Origin: Chaetoderma sp. LZ-2023a
Taxonomy: Eukaryota; Mollusca; Caudofoveata; Chaetodermatida; Chaetodermatidae
Assembly: GCA_034401795.1 (NCBI GenBank)
Contig: CM067372.1
Coordinates: 22,035,462-22,099,461, forward strand
DNA length: 64,000 bases
Direction: 5' to 3'
Shown: one piece after another, positions 43,400 to 57,250 of the stretch
Layout of the letters: each line of letters opens with the position of its first letter
Numbering within the stretch: position 1 is the first letter of the stretch
The notes under the pieces: generated by a model
Database searches by the model: none
What the model was told of the DNA's origin: nothing
The model's input: the letters and a program-made list of their open reading frames with translations, nothing else
Program-made: the position numbers and the translations under genes

Positions 43400-45261
43400 A
43401 ATATTTAGCCACTAAATTGTTAAAGAACCATCATTTGATACCAATAGAAGCCAATTCATACGCCACTTAATTGTATGTGCGGAGTGGCCACACTTTAGTG
43501 TAGAGCAAGGCTATACTGCTTCCATGTATATTTTACCAGGTGATCTAAGGCGGCACATACGTTAGAGAATATTAGGAATGCTTCAAACAACAGCCACCAG
43601 CCCGTCTTTCTTTTGCTGAACCGTTTTGGACACGATGCCTTAGCTTAAGCACATGATAGCAGAATGGTCAATGCCTTTCATGATTCCCTTATATGTGTCT
43701 TCTGCATTAATTTCCGTTTGGCAAAGCTCGCTTGCCATACTACTAGCGTGTACATTGCATCGGTAAAAGCACATAATGGATTGGCACTTCCAGCAAGTTT
43801 GTATTATCCGCATGGTACACATTAGTTATTGATCATGGGCTTTCCTCGATACTGCTCTATAATTGATGGATTATCCCCTGAGATTCTTCAAGGGCAGATT
43901 TACTTTTCCTGGTGTGAACACGTCCGCTATGCGGCTCTTTGCCTCTATTGGATGTGGCTAAGAAATGTACTGCAAAGTCAATTCGTACTTAATGTCGTAT
44001 TAGCCATTCTATTGTTGGAGTGTTAACGTCCACTCTCATCTGCGGGTATTCATCAGTGCTTTCATGTTGGCGCTTGCCTAGGCGTTCACTCAGCGCTATT
44101 GAATGCATATCGTTTTTCTATAATTGACTAGTGACATATTTGGGGTTGTCAGACGCATCTGTATTCCTACGCATTGTGATCGGCACACAGATCAATTTAT
44201 GTTAGAGTAGGAACTCTGTGTAAACGAAGTCAATTCTAACCAAGGCTTGTGTTTGTTCGGAAAAGCCATTGATGCTGACGCAGGTGGCAACGTTAAGAAA
44301 TCGAGGGTGACGTCAGCATATATAATCCCACATAATATTTCAAATTGTATTTGCATGGGAATGCATGCCCCATAAGCAGCGACAACACTCAAGCGAAGTC
44401 TGTGAGCCATGCCTCGTTGAATGTAGAGATCCGATCTGCCACTCATGTGCATGACATCATAATCAATTAGGTCACAGGTATGTTGACGTCACAATCAAAT
44501 TGCATAATGAATGGTGTATCTAGATCCGACATGATCATTGAAATGCGTGTCAAGTGTACGAATTGCATAAATTTGAAGAAGTTGCTTTTTAAGAAACATT
44601 ATGTTGAATATGCTGAAACTAATTTGCCAGGGCACAGTTGTGGCCATAACCCCCTACACGACACAAATTCAAATTAATTTCGAAATTGTAAACAGCTCAC
44701 CTATATAATTACCTTGAATATGGGATTCTACGATTTCACGGGTCAACGTATATACATTGATCCCAGCACGCGCACACCGTGGGCGGAGCCTAGGTAGAAT
44801 CCCTTGAGTGTACAGCTTCTAACAGACAACATCACGTGACAGTATCTACCATTAAACAGTGTATCTTGACAATCCCTGAGTGTTTCTTTGTGGAATGTCC
44901 GCAACACCCCTCGTCACCACATTGATGAGCTGATTATAATGAATCATGCCATCTTTAGTAAGCAACGTTTTCAAGATATGCCATATTAATTATCATCCAT
45001 GTGATGCACATATACCTAACGTCCAGATTTTCCTTTATTTAAAACATTCTGGCATACGGTCATGCATGAAACGAAAACTATTAATTGCGGAGTGTGACAA
45101 GTTAAATGCATGAGAGATGAACGTTGTGCATATAGTCCAACGTGAATAGATACATCTGCTTTCTTGCTGCTTGATAAATAGGTTTTCCAATGTCCACCTA
45201 CCTTAGTAAGGTCCTGATTTCGAAATGCTGTCAGAAATTGCCATTTCGAGAATTTAAAGCA
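43400..45261 (+). repeat. Family A, third copy
   Basis: Matches 13450-16210 in order: the AAAGAACCATCATTTGATA block near 43423, TAGTTATTGATCATGGGCTT at 43821 (13874), the ACATAAGCAGC-like block near 44370, a foldback element at 44600, CTATATAATTACCTTGAATA at 44701, and TACCTTAGTAAGGTCCTGAT at 45199 (16146). At 45262 the sequence changes directly into family F2, with no spacer. Confidence 0.75.
44600..44692. repeat. Foldback element in the third family A copy
   Basis: The left arm TGTTGAATATGCTGAAACTA followed by ATTTGCCAGGGC is well preserved. The right arm is decayed (TTCAAATTAATTTCGAAATT). It is the counterpart of the half element at the edge of the inverted segment at 34958. Confidence 0.65.
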
Positions 45262-46180
45262 TATTTTCTTGACTCGGCATCTGTAAGTCGCCGCCAGTAG
45301 CCATAGAGAAACATAATATGCGGTCGTGTCTCCCTTACACGTAGTAGGCATATGTAAGCTGGTGTCGAGTTGGCAAGGACTACACATTTTTCATTTTTCA
45401 CTGTTGCTCTTTTTCCGAGAAATTCGAATTGAACACCAATCAAAATTCACGACAGAATATATTCATTTACTTCAATATTGTGCCTGTTGGACTCGTATAT
45501 TAGATAATCTGCTGTTTTGTTATTTAAGCGAACATTTCGGGGATCGTATCATCCATCAATGCCAAAGAGGCCCAGGCGTTGTTTCATATTCATGGGAAAC
45601 ATGGATATCGGTTGAAAACTAGAAACGAATAAATAATGCAATTTTTTGATTGGCAGATATGAAAACTAGGCCCAACGATAATGGGTAGCCATCGCCTGCA
45701 TGCATTTAGCTCTATACATATCGATTAAATATCGGATAAAGTAATAGCCATTGTGGCGTCTTGCCAGTGCTCACTACCTGTAAACGTATCTGTTCTGCAA
45801 GAGAACTTAGAAACACGCGAGAAATTCGATACTGTTTCTGAAAATATAAACGGTACGGGTAAACCCATTCTGCAAATATATAGTGGATTCTATTGCTTGA
45901 TGTTACACACTTTTATTCATGCTTTCCTAATGACACTATACGTATTTTAAGTTGCACAACCGTTTGCGACACATGTAAACAAGCATTACGCTTCGACATA
46001 CGCTCACTCTCTCTCTCTTCTCCGTCTCCACCCTTCGCCGGTCCACCCTGTCTCTTTACCCCTCCCGCTATCTTTCTCTTTTCCTCTCCCTCCCCTACTT
46101 CCCATCCATACCCTCTACTCACTCTCCCCGTCTTTCTCTCTCCCTCCCTCCTCCCCCCTCCCCATCCCTCCCTCCTCTCA

Positions 46181-46218
<38 letters not shown>

Positions 46219-47120
46219 TGTCTGCATCGCTCTCCCGCCCTTCGCTTGTGCCCTGTACTGATTGCATGTATAATCCAATTGCGCACTTAGTTGCAGCGTA
46301 TTCGCTTAAGGCATCAATGATAGTTCTTTCGCGACTTGAAGTACAACACGAGTTTTCTATACTATACTGCTGTTGGATTTACGGTAGGTGCTGGGGGCTA
46401 TTCACCGCGTTGCCTTGTTTGGTGGCAACACGTCCCTGGGCATAAAACCTAGGACGATTGGAATATGTCCATTAATTCGCCATTTATGCTATTATAATCG
46501 CGACAATATAATACTCCCATGCGCATCACAGGATGCCTAACACCTTCGGCACACAAACTCGTAACACAACACAGCAAGATTTTAATGCCTCAAATTTCTT
46601 TGAAGAGAGATTTCAATTATTGATTTAATGTTACTCATGCAATGCCAGCGTTAACCACTGCGTAACAGCGCGAAAGCACCACCTTCACCCGGTCTATTTC
46701 TACTCAGTTGCGTATGTTGTTCATCTAAAAGTACATACAATTTTCCGCATTCGAAATAATATATATTTCTATTAAATTTGTAGCAGATGTCAAATATTTA
46801 GATATACGTGGCATGCAATCCTGTGTGCATTAACCTATCTATAGGCTGTCGTATTAACTTGTACATACACATTGCAACAGGCCACATTGGCCAGCACTGA
46901 GTGCGATTAATCAGAATAGATCTCAAATCCACGTTATTTCCATACATCTCTGAGGTAGCGACATCTCGCTAACGGGATAGCAGTTTGTAAAGCAACTATT
47001 ATTTAGTTTTGGATGACGCGCCTGCGCAACATACCACACATATGTTATAGAGTTTCAGTAATAGTCCGCTCACGAAAGTGGTAATAATCCGCTCACGAAA
47101 GCGGTAATAGTCCGAAGTAT
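45262..47120 (+). repeat. Dispersed repeat F2, partial forward copy
   Basis: It follows 23040-25230 of the first copy: TCTTGACTCGGCATCTGTAA, the TTATTCATGCTTTCCTAATG block near 45913, a CT tract (46003-46216), CTTGAAGTACAACACGAG near 46337, and TGTTCATCTAAAAGT near 46719. It ends with two tandem copies of TCCGCTCACGAAAG(T/C)GGTAAT (47066-47110), and then F3 begins. Confidence 0.7.
46003..46216 (+). repeat. CT-rich tract of the third F2 copy
   Basis: About 210 bases are almost pure pyrimidine, ending in a pure (CT)n run at about 46180-46214. It lies at the same place in the repeat as the tracts at 23930 and 39280. Confidence 0.88.
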
Positions 47121-47129
47121 TCAGCAGCT

Positions 47130-48620
47130 TCCATCCAGAGTTGAAACTTAGATTCTTGGAATTCTGGTTTCAAATTATCAATTCCATTCGAATGTGCGCA
47201 CAACATGGTCAAGGTTTGGCTAGAAATGTGCGTGACATGTCTGGAAATGGATGTGGTATGTCTCGAAATGGGTGTGACATGTATGGAAATGGATGTGGCA
47301 TTTTAGGAAATGGATGTGACATGTCTTGAAATTGGTGTGACATGTTTGGACAGTATTGTGGCATGTCGGGAAATGGGTGTAACATGTCTCAAAATGGATT
47401 TGGCATGTTTGGAAATGGATGCGCAATGTCTAGAAATGGGTGTAACATCTCTGGAAATGGGTGTGGTATGTTTAAAAATGGATGTGGCATGTTTGGAAAT
47501 GGACGTGGCATGTCTGGAAGCGGGTGCGACATGTCTGGGCATGAGTGTGTCATGTCTGGACATGGATGTGGCTTCTGGAAATGGGTGTGGTATGTCCAAA
47601 AATGTGTATGGGATGTCGAGAAATTGGTATGGCACATGTGGAAATGGGTGTGACATGTGTGGAAAGTATGTGGCATGTCTAAGGGTGTATGTGGTATGTC
47701 TAGAACTATGTGTAGCATATCTAGGCATGAATCACTCTATTTCAAACGAATGATGCACGTGTTTCACTACACAGCCATTAACATGGATAAAATAATCACT
47801 TGTTCTGCCTGCATATTTTAAAAGTTGCAGATGTAGTATACAAATAGTGTATCTATAGAAAGGCACGCGCTTTGTTAAGGTCACCTAAGCAACGCTAACA
47901 TGAGACTGTAAAAAGTACGTACTCTTGAAATCGCGTGACCCTCGGAAACACATTACTCGATGGCATAGACACAATATTATCGACGTTTGCAGACACTAGA
48001 ACACTGTTATCAGCATGCACGTGCATTCACTAGCCAGTACGTTCTCACCACCTCGATATTGCTCCATGCTCGAGGCTAACATCTAATCCATTCCAAGAAT
48101 TCCAGAACTAGTATTGAGTTTAGAATGTTATTCTCTATTTACCGAGACATGCACCAGTTTGCCAGCGATAGGCGAGGAAAGGGACATTTACTATAGGAGC
48201 CGGTTTTGTAATTATATGCATCGTCGTCGTCGCTGTGACCGCAGGCTTACTCCCGGCCGCCATCCCATCCGTCGACCCAGCCGCGTAGTCGTTGTGTATG
48301 TAGGCCATTGGCCTACTAGGGGATAATGAACACGGCTATGTCTTAGTCAAATGGGAATGGCATGTCTCTGAAATGTATGTCCATTTTGTTTTTGAACATG
48401 TCAAGAGTTAATGACCCGGTAACTATGCCAGGCAATGAGTTCCAAGATGATACTGTTTTATTAAAAGAAATAGCATGCTAATTGATAAAGACAACCCGCG
48501 ATCAAACCCAACTGTTTTGAATTAATCCTATCATAACGACCACCTGCTGTGTCTTTAGTCCCTCATTAGAGTAGATACTGGAGTTACTAGAGTAGGGTCT
48601 AAACGGTTAGTTTATGTACT
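47130..48620 (+). repeat. Dispersed repeat F3, longest forward copy with 21-bp minisatellite
   Basis: The minisatellite (about 25 diverged units of about 20-21 bases based on GAAATGGGTGTGGCATGTCT) spans 47200-47735. Then follow ATTTCAAACGAATGATGCAC, the TGACCCTCGGAAACACATTA block at 47936, TTCTCTATTTACCGAGACAT near 48131, a short CGT tract at 48220-48235 and AGTCAAATGGGAATGGCATG at 48345. Long open frames on both strands through the array (for example 47310-47753) come from the period being near a multiple of three. Confidence 0.82.
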
Positions 48621-48961
48621 CTGGTACGTACTCGAAGCTACCTATTTACGAAGTACGTTATCGCGAGTGAGTCACGTGTTAGTATGTACCTTGAACACGC
48701 AGTACACCTCCCTCGTCTACCCGTGGGTGTAGATGAATTACTCCAGAGTAGGTACGAGAGTTTTCGCCTAAACTCACCTATCGGTTCTTTGTCGCATGAT
48801 ACCATGTCAAAGGCAATGGTTAGTTTACTTCATATAACGGTTGACTATAAATGCCTATAAACAAACTGCTGCCGATTAATATCAACTTGTCCTCAATTAG
48901 CGCGGTTTTAGAAACACACCAACACACCACCACCACCACCACCCACCCACCCACCCACCCT

Positions 48962-49454
<493 letters not shown>

Positions 49455-49730
49455 TCAACACACGCGTTCCGAATGTGCCTTAATACACGACAGCCGGCAT
49501 GTAGACTGACGGCGGTTGGTCGTCATGGAATAAGGTTACTTGCTCGTTCGTGACAGGTAAGCTACATATGGCTATGCTTTAACTGGTACACATATAGCCA
49601 ATATAATTAAGAGTATTCCAATTTCAAATCTTGCCAATTATCCTGCTGCCGGCTTAATGGCTAGTAATAATCTGACATATTCTCCGATTAATGTCCATAT
49701 TTCTAGACATATATAGAGGATCTGGAACGA

Positions 49731-49830
49731 GGTCCCATTTCATATCACTATAGTCAACCGAGCATGACATTTAGCGAGTGCAATGCGATACTATTTAACG
49801 AGGTTGATAATAGTGATATGAAATGGGACC
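49731..49830. mobile_element. 100-bp hairpin element with 29-bp nearly perfect arms
   Basis: GGTCCCATTTCATATCACTA starts the left arm (49731-49759), and its reverse complement ends the right arm (49802-49830). The arms are 29 bases long with two mismatches, around a 42-base loop. The sequence is unrelated to the other foldback family. Near-identity of the arms points to a recent insertion or to selection for a hairpin. A miniature transposon or a hairpin RNA source are both possible. No clear target-site duplication is visible beyond a base or two. Confidence 0.75.
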
Positions 49831-50214
49831 GTGTTAAATATTCCATCTGTCATATGTCCTGATATTTTGACAAATTTTCCAATAAAGTCCATCCCTGATA
49901 CCCGCCTAAATGCACCATTCTGCCCCATGTGTTTTCGTAGCTGTTACGCACAACTTGCAGAGTTCTGTCCAATGCACCACGCGATATATTACTAAACAGA
50001 ACATCGGTATCTCGGAGTGCAATTAGTATAACTCCAACGTTTTATATATTTACGTCTACTGTACCATGCAAATCTACAAACGGATTTCATAACAAGGTTT
50101 GATTTATGCAAATTGTATTGCACGAACATGTGAAAGGTAGGTATTACACAATTTAAATCGACAACATAAGGTATGCCATCGCGCTTAGATTTTCGCCGTC
50201 ATCGTCGCCATTGA
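49831..50214. other. No gene seen
   Basis: A+T-rich sequence without recognisable frames or motifs. Confidence 0.3.
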
Positions 50215-50371
50215 AAGGTTAAAGAACCATCACATGATGACAACAATGGACCCTTCTAGCTTTAGCCATGCCCGCCCATATCTAGCTAAGCCCGAACCAC
50301 ACTTCGCCGTATTGGGATTGATCGATCCCCGAATGCACTAACTATCAATTTCCTAAAAACTATACAGTTAA

Positions 50372-50468
50372 GCTATTGAATATGTTGTAACTAATTTGAC
50401 TGTGTGCTGTTGCTGCCTATGGCAGCAACAGCGCCCAGTCAAATTAGTTTTAAAATATTCAACATAAT
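50372..50468. repeat. Best-preserved foldback (MITE-like) element
   Basis: From TTGAATATGTTGTAACTAAT to TTAGTTTTAAAATATTCAAC, two arms of about 43 bases pair with few mismatches across a TAT centre (GCTGCCTATGGCAGC). The arms include AATTTGACTG and CAGTCAAATT. This is the reference for the family. Other copies: 16780, 25800, 31450, 34958 (half), 37848, 44600, 51628, 59962. It has no internal gene and must have been moved in trans if it is a transposon. Confidence 0.9.
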
Positions 50469-51627
50469 ATAGGATAATAGGATAGACATACAATTCGTAC
50501 AATACCGCATAGTCCGTCTTTATATATGTGTTCGTGACGTACTTATGGACGTCATTCATGCCGTCGTTCATCATGATGTCATTCTACACGTCGCGTAGTT
50601 GATTATGACGCCACATGATAAGTTGATAAACTGGAAAGGTCGATTGGCATTGTTCGAGTGAACGTACGTAGTGGCCACAATCTAATATAGTTTATACTAC
50701 TTCCATGCATATCTAAGCAGGTAATCTAAGGCGGCCCATGTGGTAGACAATAATAAGAATACATCAAACAAAGGCCATCAGCCTGTCTTTCCTTTACCGA
50801 CCCGCTTTGAACACGATGGCTTAGCTTAAGCATATTATAATGGAATGACTGAATCCTTTCATGCTCTCCTTGTATATGTGCGTTCTGCATTGATGGCCAT
50901 TTGACTAATATGACTATTACTGGACTGTCCATTGCATCGTTGACTACCCATAATGGATTGGCAATTCGGCAAGTCTCGCCTAACCGTATGCTCCGCACTA
51001 GTTGTTGATCACGAACTTTCCTGGATACTGATGCATAATTGATAGATTGTCTCCTGAGATTCTTCAAGGGCAGATGTACATGCCATGCCGTGGACTAGCG
51101 GGATTTGCAGCTTAAATTTGCGGTGGTTAAAATTTTTGCTGTAAAGTCAATTCTTACATAATGCGAGACTAGCCATTTTACCGACGATTGCTTTTTGTCA
51201 CTTGTTCTAGCTTTCACTATTGAAATCATACCGTGTTTCTGTAATTGACTCATGATTTATTTTAGCATACCAGACGCGTCTCTATCCCTCGTTTTGTGAT
51301 CGACATAGTTATGTTAGACTAGTTACTGCTGGTAACCGAATTCCATGTTAGCCATGGCTTGCGTTTAGTCAGAATATGTAATGGTGTTGACGCAAATGGT
51401 GACATCTACAAATCGAGGTCAGAATATATAACATTACTTAATATATTAAAATTCTGGAAATGATGCTCCGTATGCAGCGACAATACTTTGCCAGAAAAGC
51501 GGTGATCCACGCTGCGTTGGAGTGTGGGATCCATTTCTAGATAATCTCCATCCACATTGTGTGTGTGTTGGGGTCAAGTTATTCCCAGAATCCCAATCTC
51601 CAGCTAACCAGATAGGTATCTTGTTGA

Positions 51628-51705
51628 CTATTGTGAAAGTAATTTGATTTGGTGCGGTTTCTGCCTATTGCAACAGTAGCGCCCAGTCAAATTCAACAAA
51701 GTCAT
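51628..51705. repeat. Shortened foldback element
   Basis: TTGACTATTGTGAAAGTAAT and CAGTAGCGCCCAGTCAAATT flank CTGCCTATTGCAA. The right end is truncated after CAAATTCAAC. Same family as 50372. Confidence 0.65.
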
Positions 51706-53450
51706 AGAAATCACACACTTGACGGACTATTCAATATTCATGACGGAACCAGTTGCATCATGTATTACGCATGTTCAGCGTGACATCAGCCCCCATGTAA
51801 TGCGATTGATTATGAGGTCATGGCAGAGAACAGCATACAGCAGCACGTACGCAGTGAAAGGATTATCTAGACAAAGTGTTTATTTGGGGGAAATTCCACA
51901 ACACATCTTCAGCGTAATACGGTGGATAATGATGAGTCGAGTATAGCGAATCCTGATTGCTTTAGTAACCATCGCATTCAAGATATGCATTCAACATTCA
52001 TTAATCATGTATTTAATGCGCATATATCTTGCGTCAATATGCTCATATGTGTATAGCATTCTGGCATATGACAACTATTATCCCGTCATAAGGAAACTAA
52101 CAATATGATCTTGGAATTGAGACAATTTAAGCGCATAGAGACAGAACTTTACGGATACGGTCCAATGTGGATTGATACATAATAGCTTCCATGATCCATG
52201 CACTTTAATCTGGGCATGATCATGTATTTCTGTCTGAATCTACTCAATTCTACCACTTCAACATATCGTAGATATGTACAAAGTATGATAACCTTGGTGT
52301 GAAACTGCTTCACGAACAGTAAACAAAATTACAATTAGTGATTGGCCGGTATCTTTCATATATAGTGTAGAGAGAAGTGTAACTTTAAGTGCACCGTCTT
52401 TTGGGCATAACCCACCGAACCACTTTCGCTTTCACTACTAACCCACTTAATAAAGCACCTAGAATCGTCACAACAATGAAGACGTAGGTCAGTGTCCTCA
52501 AACCCGTAATGCTACTGATAGTGTGATATTAATGCAATGTAAATATGAGGTCAATGCGATGCCAACGCAGTACAAATGCTCATATGGGAAGCGGCATTCT
52601 GGTTCGATTCTGTGAGCGACTGATTGGTCTATGGCAATATACAGACTGATGGAGAGCTTTCCTAACAGACGGTGTTTGTCAGCTGCCCCTCACGTGTTAT
52701 TGGCGGCATGAGTATTATATTTTCTCTAGGCTTGGATTAGGCTTGACTTAATATACATACACCCTTTGACACTGCTAGCGCTCTAGTGTGTTTAAGTGTT
52801 AATTGGTCATTTAACTCCTGGCTGGAAACTACACAGTATAACAGAGGTAGCTACATTTACTACTGAATTAGCAGTTCCACCTATGTGCCAATTTCTATTC
52901 GCATCGGTAGGAGGGATTACTTACTGGTGCCGAATAATAACGCAACAGCTTTAAGCAACTTCATTATAGCATGGATCCGATGAGATTTTCATTCTTGCCA
53001 TACTCACCTTGATCACCACGGTACCCATCTATTCACAGCAAGGGCATACGACAGTGAAGAGATTGAACACCGTCTTGAAATGAGGCATCGATATATAGAT
53101 GCACATCATAGACCATTGTATTAGTTCAGTGACACAGTTGTTTAGATATTGATATGTTTATATCTATTTATTCCATTTGTATTACCAGTCACTCGGTGGT
53201 TTTAGCGCCATTGGAATTACAATATATATTCTATTACAAACAGCTTGAAGCTTCACATATGAATATCGGTATCACTGAGATAATTTATACACATACATGT
53301 CTGACAGTGACAGCACTTTATGTATAACCACATCACCTGATATGCGTCAGAGCAAGCAGACAAGTTACCAACCAGAGTTGTACAATCAGTGTGCATATCT
53401 ATACTCCAGTTGTAAGTCTAGCCATCGAAGATGTTTTCATTCCATAAAAG

Positions 53451-54386
53451 AGGATATTTCTTAAAGATGATTGGCCAATGAAATATTAACTATTATAAGA
53501 AAAATATGGATTACGATGAGTTCTAAACTATCGCGATAACCATCGTTATTGACGCTTCTAATCAGATGCACTATAATAGCGTCATCATTATGGGCCTGTT
53601 GAAGCTATGCGAGATCTGATCGCTAGTCTCATCTAATGTTATTACTGGATGCACTGTCTAATCCAAATATTTACATTACTACACTGTCGTCTACGACCAT
53701 AGGCCGGCAGTTTAATGGGTCTGAGGGGGAAATTAAAGAACGCCGTGTATCATGATTGATTCAAACACAATCCCTCAAGCACCCGGTCAACCAGGCTTAT
53801 CTTTGTTATCTTCGTCATGATCTTTCTAACAAAACTGCCTTCCCTTATGTATCGGCGTTTTAATACGAAAAGACCCATGGCCGTTCAGATGAAATGACGA
53901 AGGCTTATTAACATCGCTACCAATTAAATTTGAACAAACTTTTAATTCTGACAAAATAGACTTTTGTCAAATATATACTACATTAATTACACATATTTTG
54001 TTGTAGAGGTTTCCTAGATTGTAAATCGGATTATTGGCTACCGTGTATGTAATACTTCCCCAGAAAGAACGAGTCAGATTTGTTAATGTATCTCAGCCAA
54101 CAAAGAGGCTATATTAGATGCACCCTATTTTCTGTATGACGGATTGCAATTACTTCACGGAATCGAAGATACAACACGATTCCCATAAAGAAGGCTCATA
54201 TGCATAGAAGTAAATGAACATGCTATTTGAAATTAGCTAAAGCAGAAGTTATAGACATTTGCGGTCAGCGTAAATGTGCCCTAATCTTTCATCCGAAAAG
54301 TATATTTATTAATACATTTGCTGTGGAAGTAACCACGTACAGTTGGTCTTTATTGCAATGACGAATTACGTCATTTTAAATTCCCA

Positions 54387-54450
<64 letters not shown>

Positions 54451-57250
54451 CTCTTACTCATTGTATCTCTCCTGGAAACAAAACATAAATTGTAATGTTT
54501 TATCAATCAATATATTATTGCAAAAATGGTGTATGAAATATTGAAGATGACTCTCCATGTTCAAACGCCGTTGATAATGAACTGCAGCGACCGGTTCACA
54601 CAAATCAATTACCTTGGATGGTGATGTCGTAATACCACAAGAATGTATCCGTGTCAATAAGCAGCATTTTAATTAGGGCATGCGGAACAGCATAGGTATT
54701 GAAATTCCTATGTAGCTGTAGACAGGTGCCTACTGGATTAATTGCGATCAATCTGTTTATAGACATAGACCTGTTTAACAATAGCAAACAGTGGCTGGTC
54801 TGTGTTAACCACAGGAATCGGTGTAGGATTTAAATGGTGTACTGAACATTTAATCATATCCATTTCAGATAGTATACACTGTCGATGGAGTCCTATCATT
54901 CAACAGAGGATGAGGTGCTACATTTGCAAGTAGTTTTCCCATTGGAGGCTGTTGACTGGCATGACACGCAGCCCACAACAGATAGTCCTCAGGATCTAGT
55001 TGGGATTTGTTAAGTAAAGTCTCCATTTGGGTCAGCTAGCGTTGTTCTTTTATTATCTCGCCATTGAGCTTGACTGGTTCAGTGTTTAAGTCTCATTGTG
55101 TGATATGTACACGGGCGTTTTAGTAGCAGGCGGAGCAGGGTGATTGTGTAACGAGTTTAACATAGCTAGAGTCTTGAAATCCAATCTGGGTATCATCTAG
55201 TGATTATAATGATGAGGGATATGGGTTCCTTGACCCAGAAGATGTATGTTTAGATACCGTGATCATGTTTCCATGTCATCTAGGAGCATATATATTCGGG
55301 AAAATAGCTTTTCATAGCGGGCATCTTGTAATTCAAGCTGACGTCCAGAGACCATGTCGCTACGGATGGGTACCTCCTCTTAACCAAATCTCCATATCCT
55401 AGCGAACATCTGTGCCAAATCTTACACTTTTGTCAAAAAGTGCACAAATCCTCTAATATGTGGCCCTTAGCTGCTGCACTATATCTGGATATACACTAAC
55501 AACGAAGACAGACTGGCGGACACTGTAATGCGTGGCATGCGGTGTAGATGAATATCAATTCTCTAAAATAATACGTATCTAATGCCAAAGCTTCCTGTTT
55601 TCCCCGATGGATGCTCAGTCATTCTCAGCCTGACTCTTGTTGAGCCAATACATACTCCATTTGGTAATAATTAGGCAATTACACACTTTCATTCGGAATA
55701 CACTGAGGGATAATCTGAAGAAAGCAATCCAGGAAACACAATGACGGGTGTAACAAAAATCTAGTTGAAAGATGTCTTCTTCAGACAGCAGCATCTCTCA
55801 CTTACATTTGGTCTCTTACTGACTAATGCTTTTAAGAGCATCATGCAATATATCTTCGGTGTATGAGAAATATAAGAATTAATTAACTTTAATGTTCGCA
55901 TTATGGTGCCCACGGTTCACATCAAGTTCCGAGTGGATGTATTGGTCACTGTAGATCGATTCCGAGGATAGACAATTGCTCAATTATTGTCAGAGGAATT
56001 TAAGGAAACACAGTGCGGTAAACGGACAACTACCACTAAAACTACCTTCAATATTGTACTTCACCAGCACGGGTTTCTGAGGCAAACACCATAAGTATCA
56101 TAATGACATCCGATGTCTATGTGCTCGGGAGTGTGTGAAGTATTTGATGGACAACAGCAGCAGAGAAAGATAGAGGACCAGGATGCCAAAGACGACGGCG
56201 ATGACGATGGCGGCGATAAGATCCACAAACCGAAATAACAACATAAACCCCAGCAATAATCAAAGAATAATAGCTACAACAATGTCAGCAGTGATGATGA
56301 CGGTGATGACAACATTAGCAAAATGATCTTGTTCCGAATACGTAATTGTGCGACACACCAATCGACCACGATTATATACAGTACATTGAGGAACCACGAC
56401 TCTTGTACATAATCAATGCCCTGATGCAATTATTGATTATATGTTCATGAGTGCGATCAATATGTTTGGAACAACCCCTGATGAACAGGGCAATTCTTAA
56501 TGTGCCTGTTCTCGGGCTAATACCCATTCTGATGTCTACCTGCTATGATCACCAAACTGCAATTTACTGAAAACATGATGGACTTCAACATGCACGCACA
56601 CAATAGTAAGCTTTTATCGTAGCAGTAAGCACCTACATAGATAATGGGGTAGAGATTGTGAACAGACTGCTTGCAGAACACTAAGCATATGACAAATGGT
56701 AGTTGACATTACACAAATGTCATTTCAGATGACCAAATGAAAGGAATTCCCTCTATTTTATTCAAAGATTTGCTCCAAGCACGTGTTACCCTGCTGTCTC
56801 GAATGGTTCTCCAAAGCAATCATGCTTGTTGATTTCATCAATTTTCTGAACTCTCATATTTATTTCAAGGTGCTTCAGCCTATATCGCATTAATCTTAGC
56901 AAAATCGCGTAGACGATAATGAAACAAAGTGGCCGCTAAATCCTATATGACTGATGTCATTCAGCAAGCGAAGTCTATTTCGGATTAATGCACAGAGAAG
57001 CGCGTGAGGCATCAGTAATTGATGAACTAGTGCGCAGTAAATGGTATTTCAGATGCGGCTAAACACCATTCCTGGCAACGGAATCAGAAATATATGTTAC
57101 TACGGATAATGTATTTATTTCAGAGACCATATTAGTACGGAATTTAGCCACAAATATAAATTATTTATTAACACTAGTCAATGGAAACCAGTTCAAGAAT
57201 TCAAAATGCTATAGTTAAACTGCCGAAGGCTCGTCAGCAACTCGCTCATC
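53451..57250. other. No gene seen; one CT microsatellite
   Basis: A+T-rich DNA with only short frames. A (CT)n run of about 60 bases lies at 54389-54454. A short GAC/GGC-rich patch (56165-56215) resembles the trinucleotide tract of F3 but lacks its flanks. No RNA genes or transposon proteins are recognised. Confidence 0.4.

Larger units (their letters stand above)
50215..53450 (+). repeat. Family A, fourth copy
   Basis: It begins with a stretch matching 16640-17000 (phrases GATTGATCGATCCCCGAAT and TAGTTGATTATGACG), then follows 13480-16270 and 16330-17370 in order (for example TTGATCACGAACTTTCCTGG at 51003, TCTGGCATATGACAACTATT at 52059, AGGCATCGATATATAGATGC at 53083). The front block thus appears at a different place than in the first copy, showing that the 16640-17000 unit with its foldback element moves or duplicates on its own. 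Confidence 0.7.

Noticed and set aside
47303..47753. Overlapping frames of 100-147 codons on both strands
   Set aside because: They arise from the 21-bp minisatellite period. The same happens at 37402-37803 in a reversed copy.
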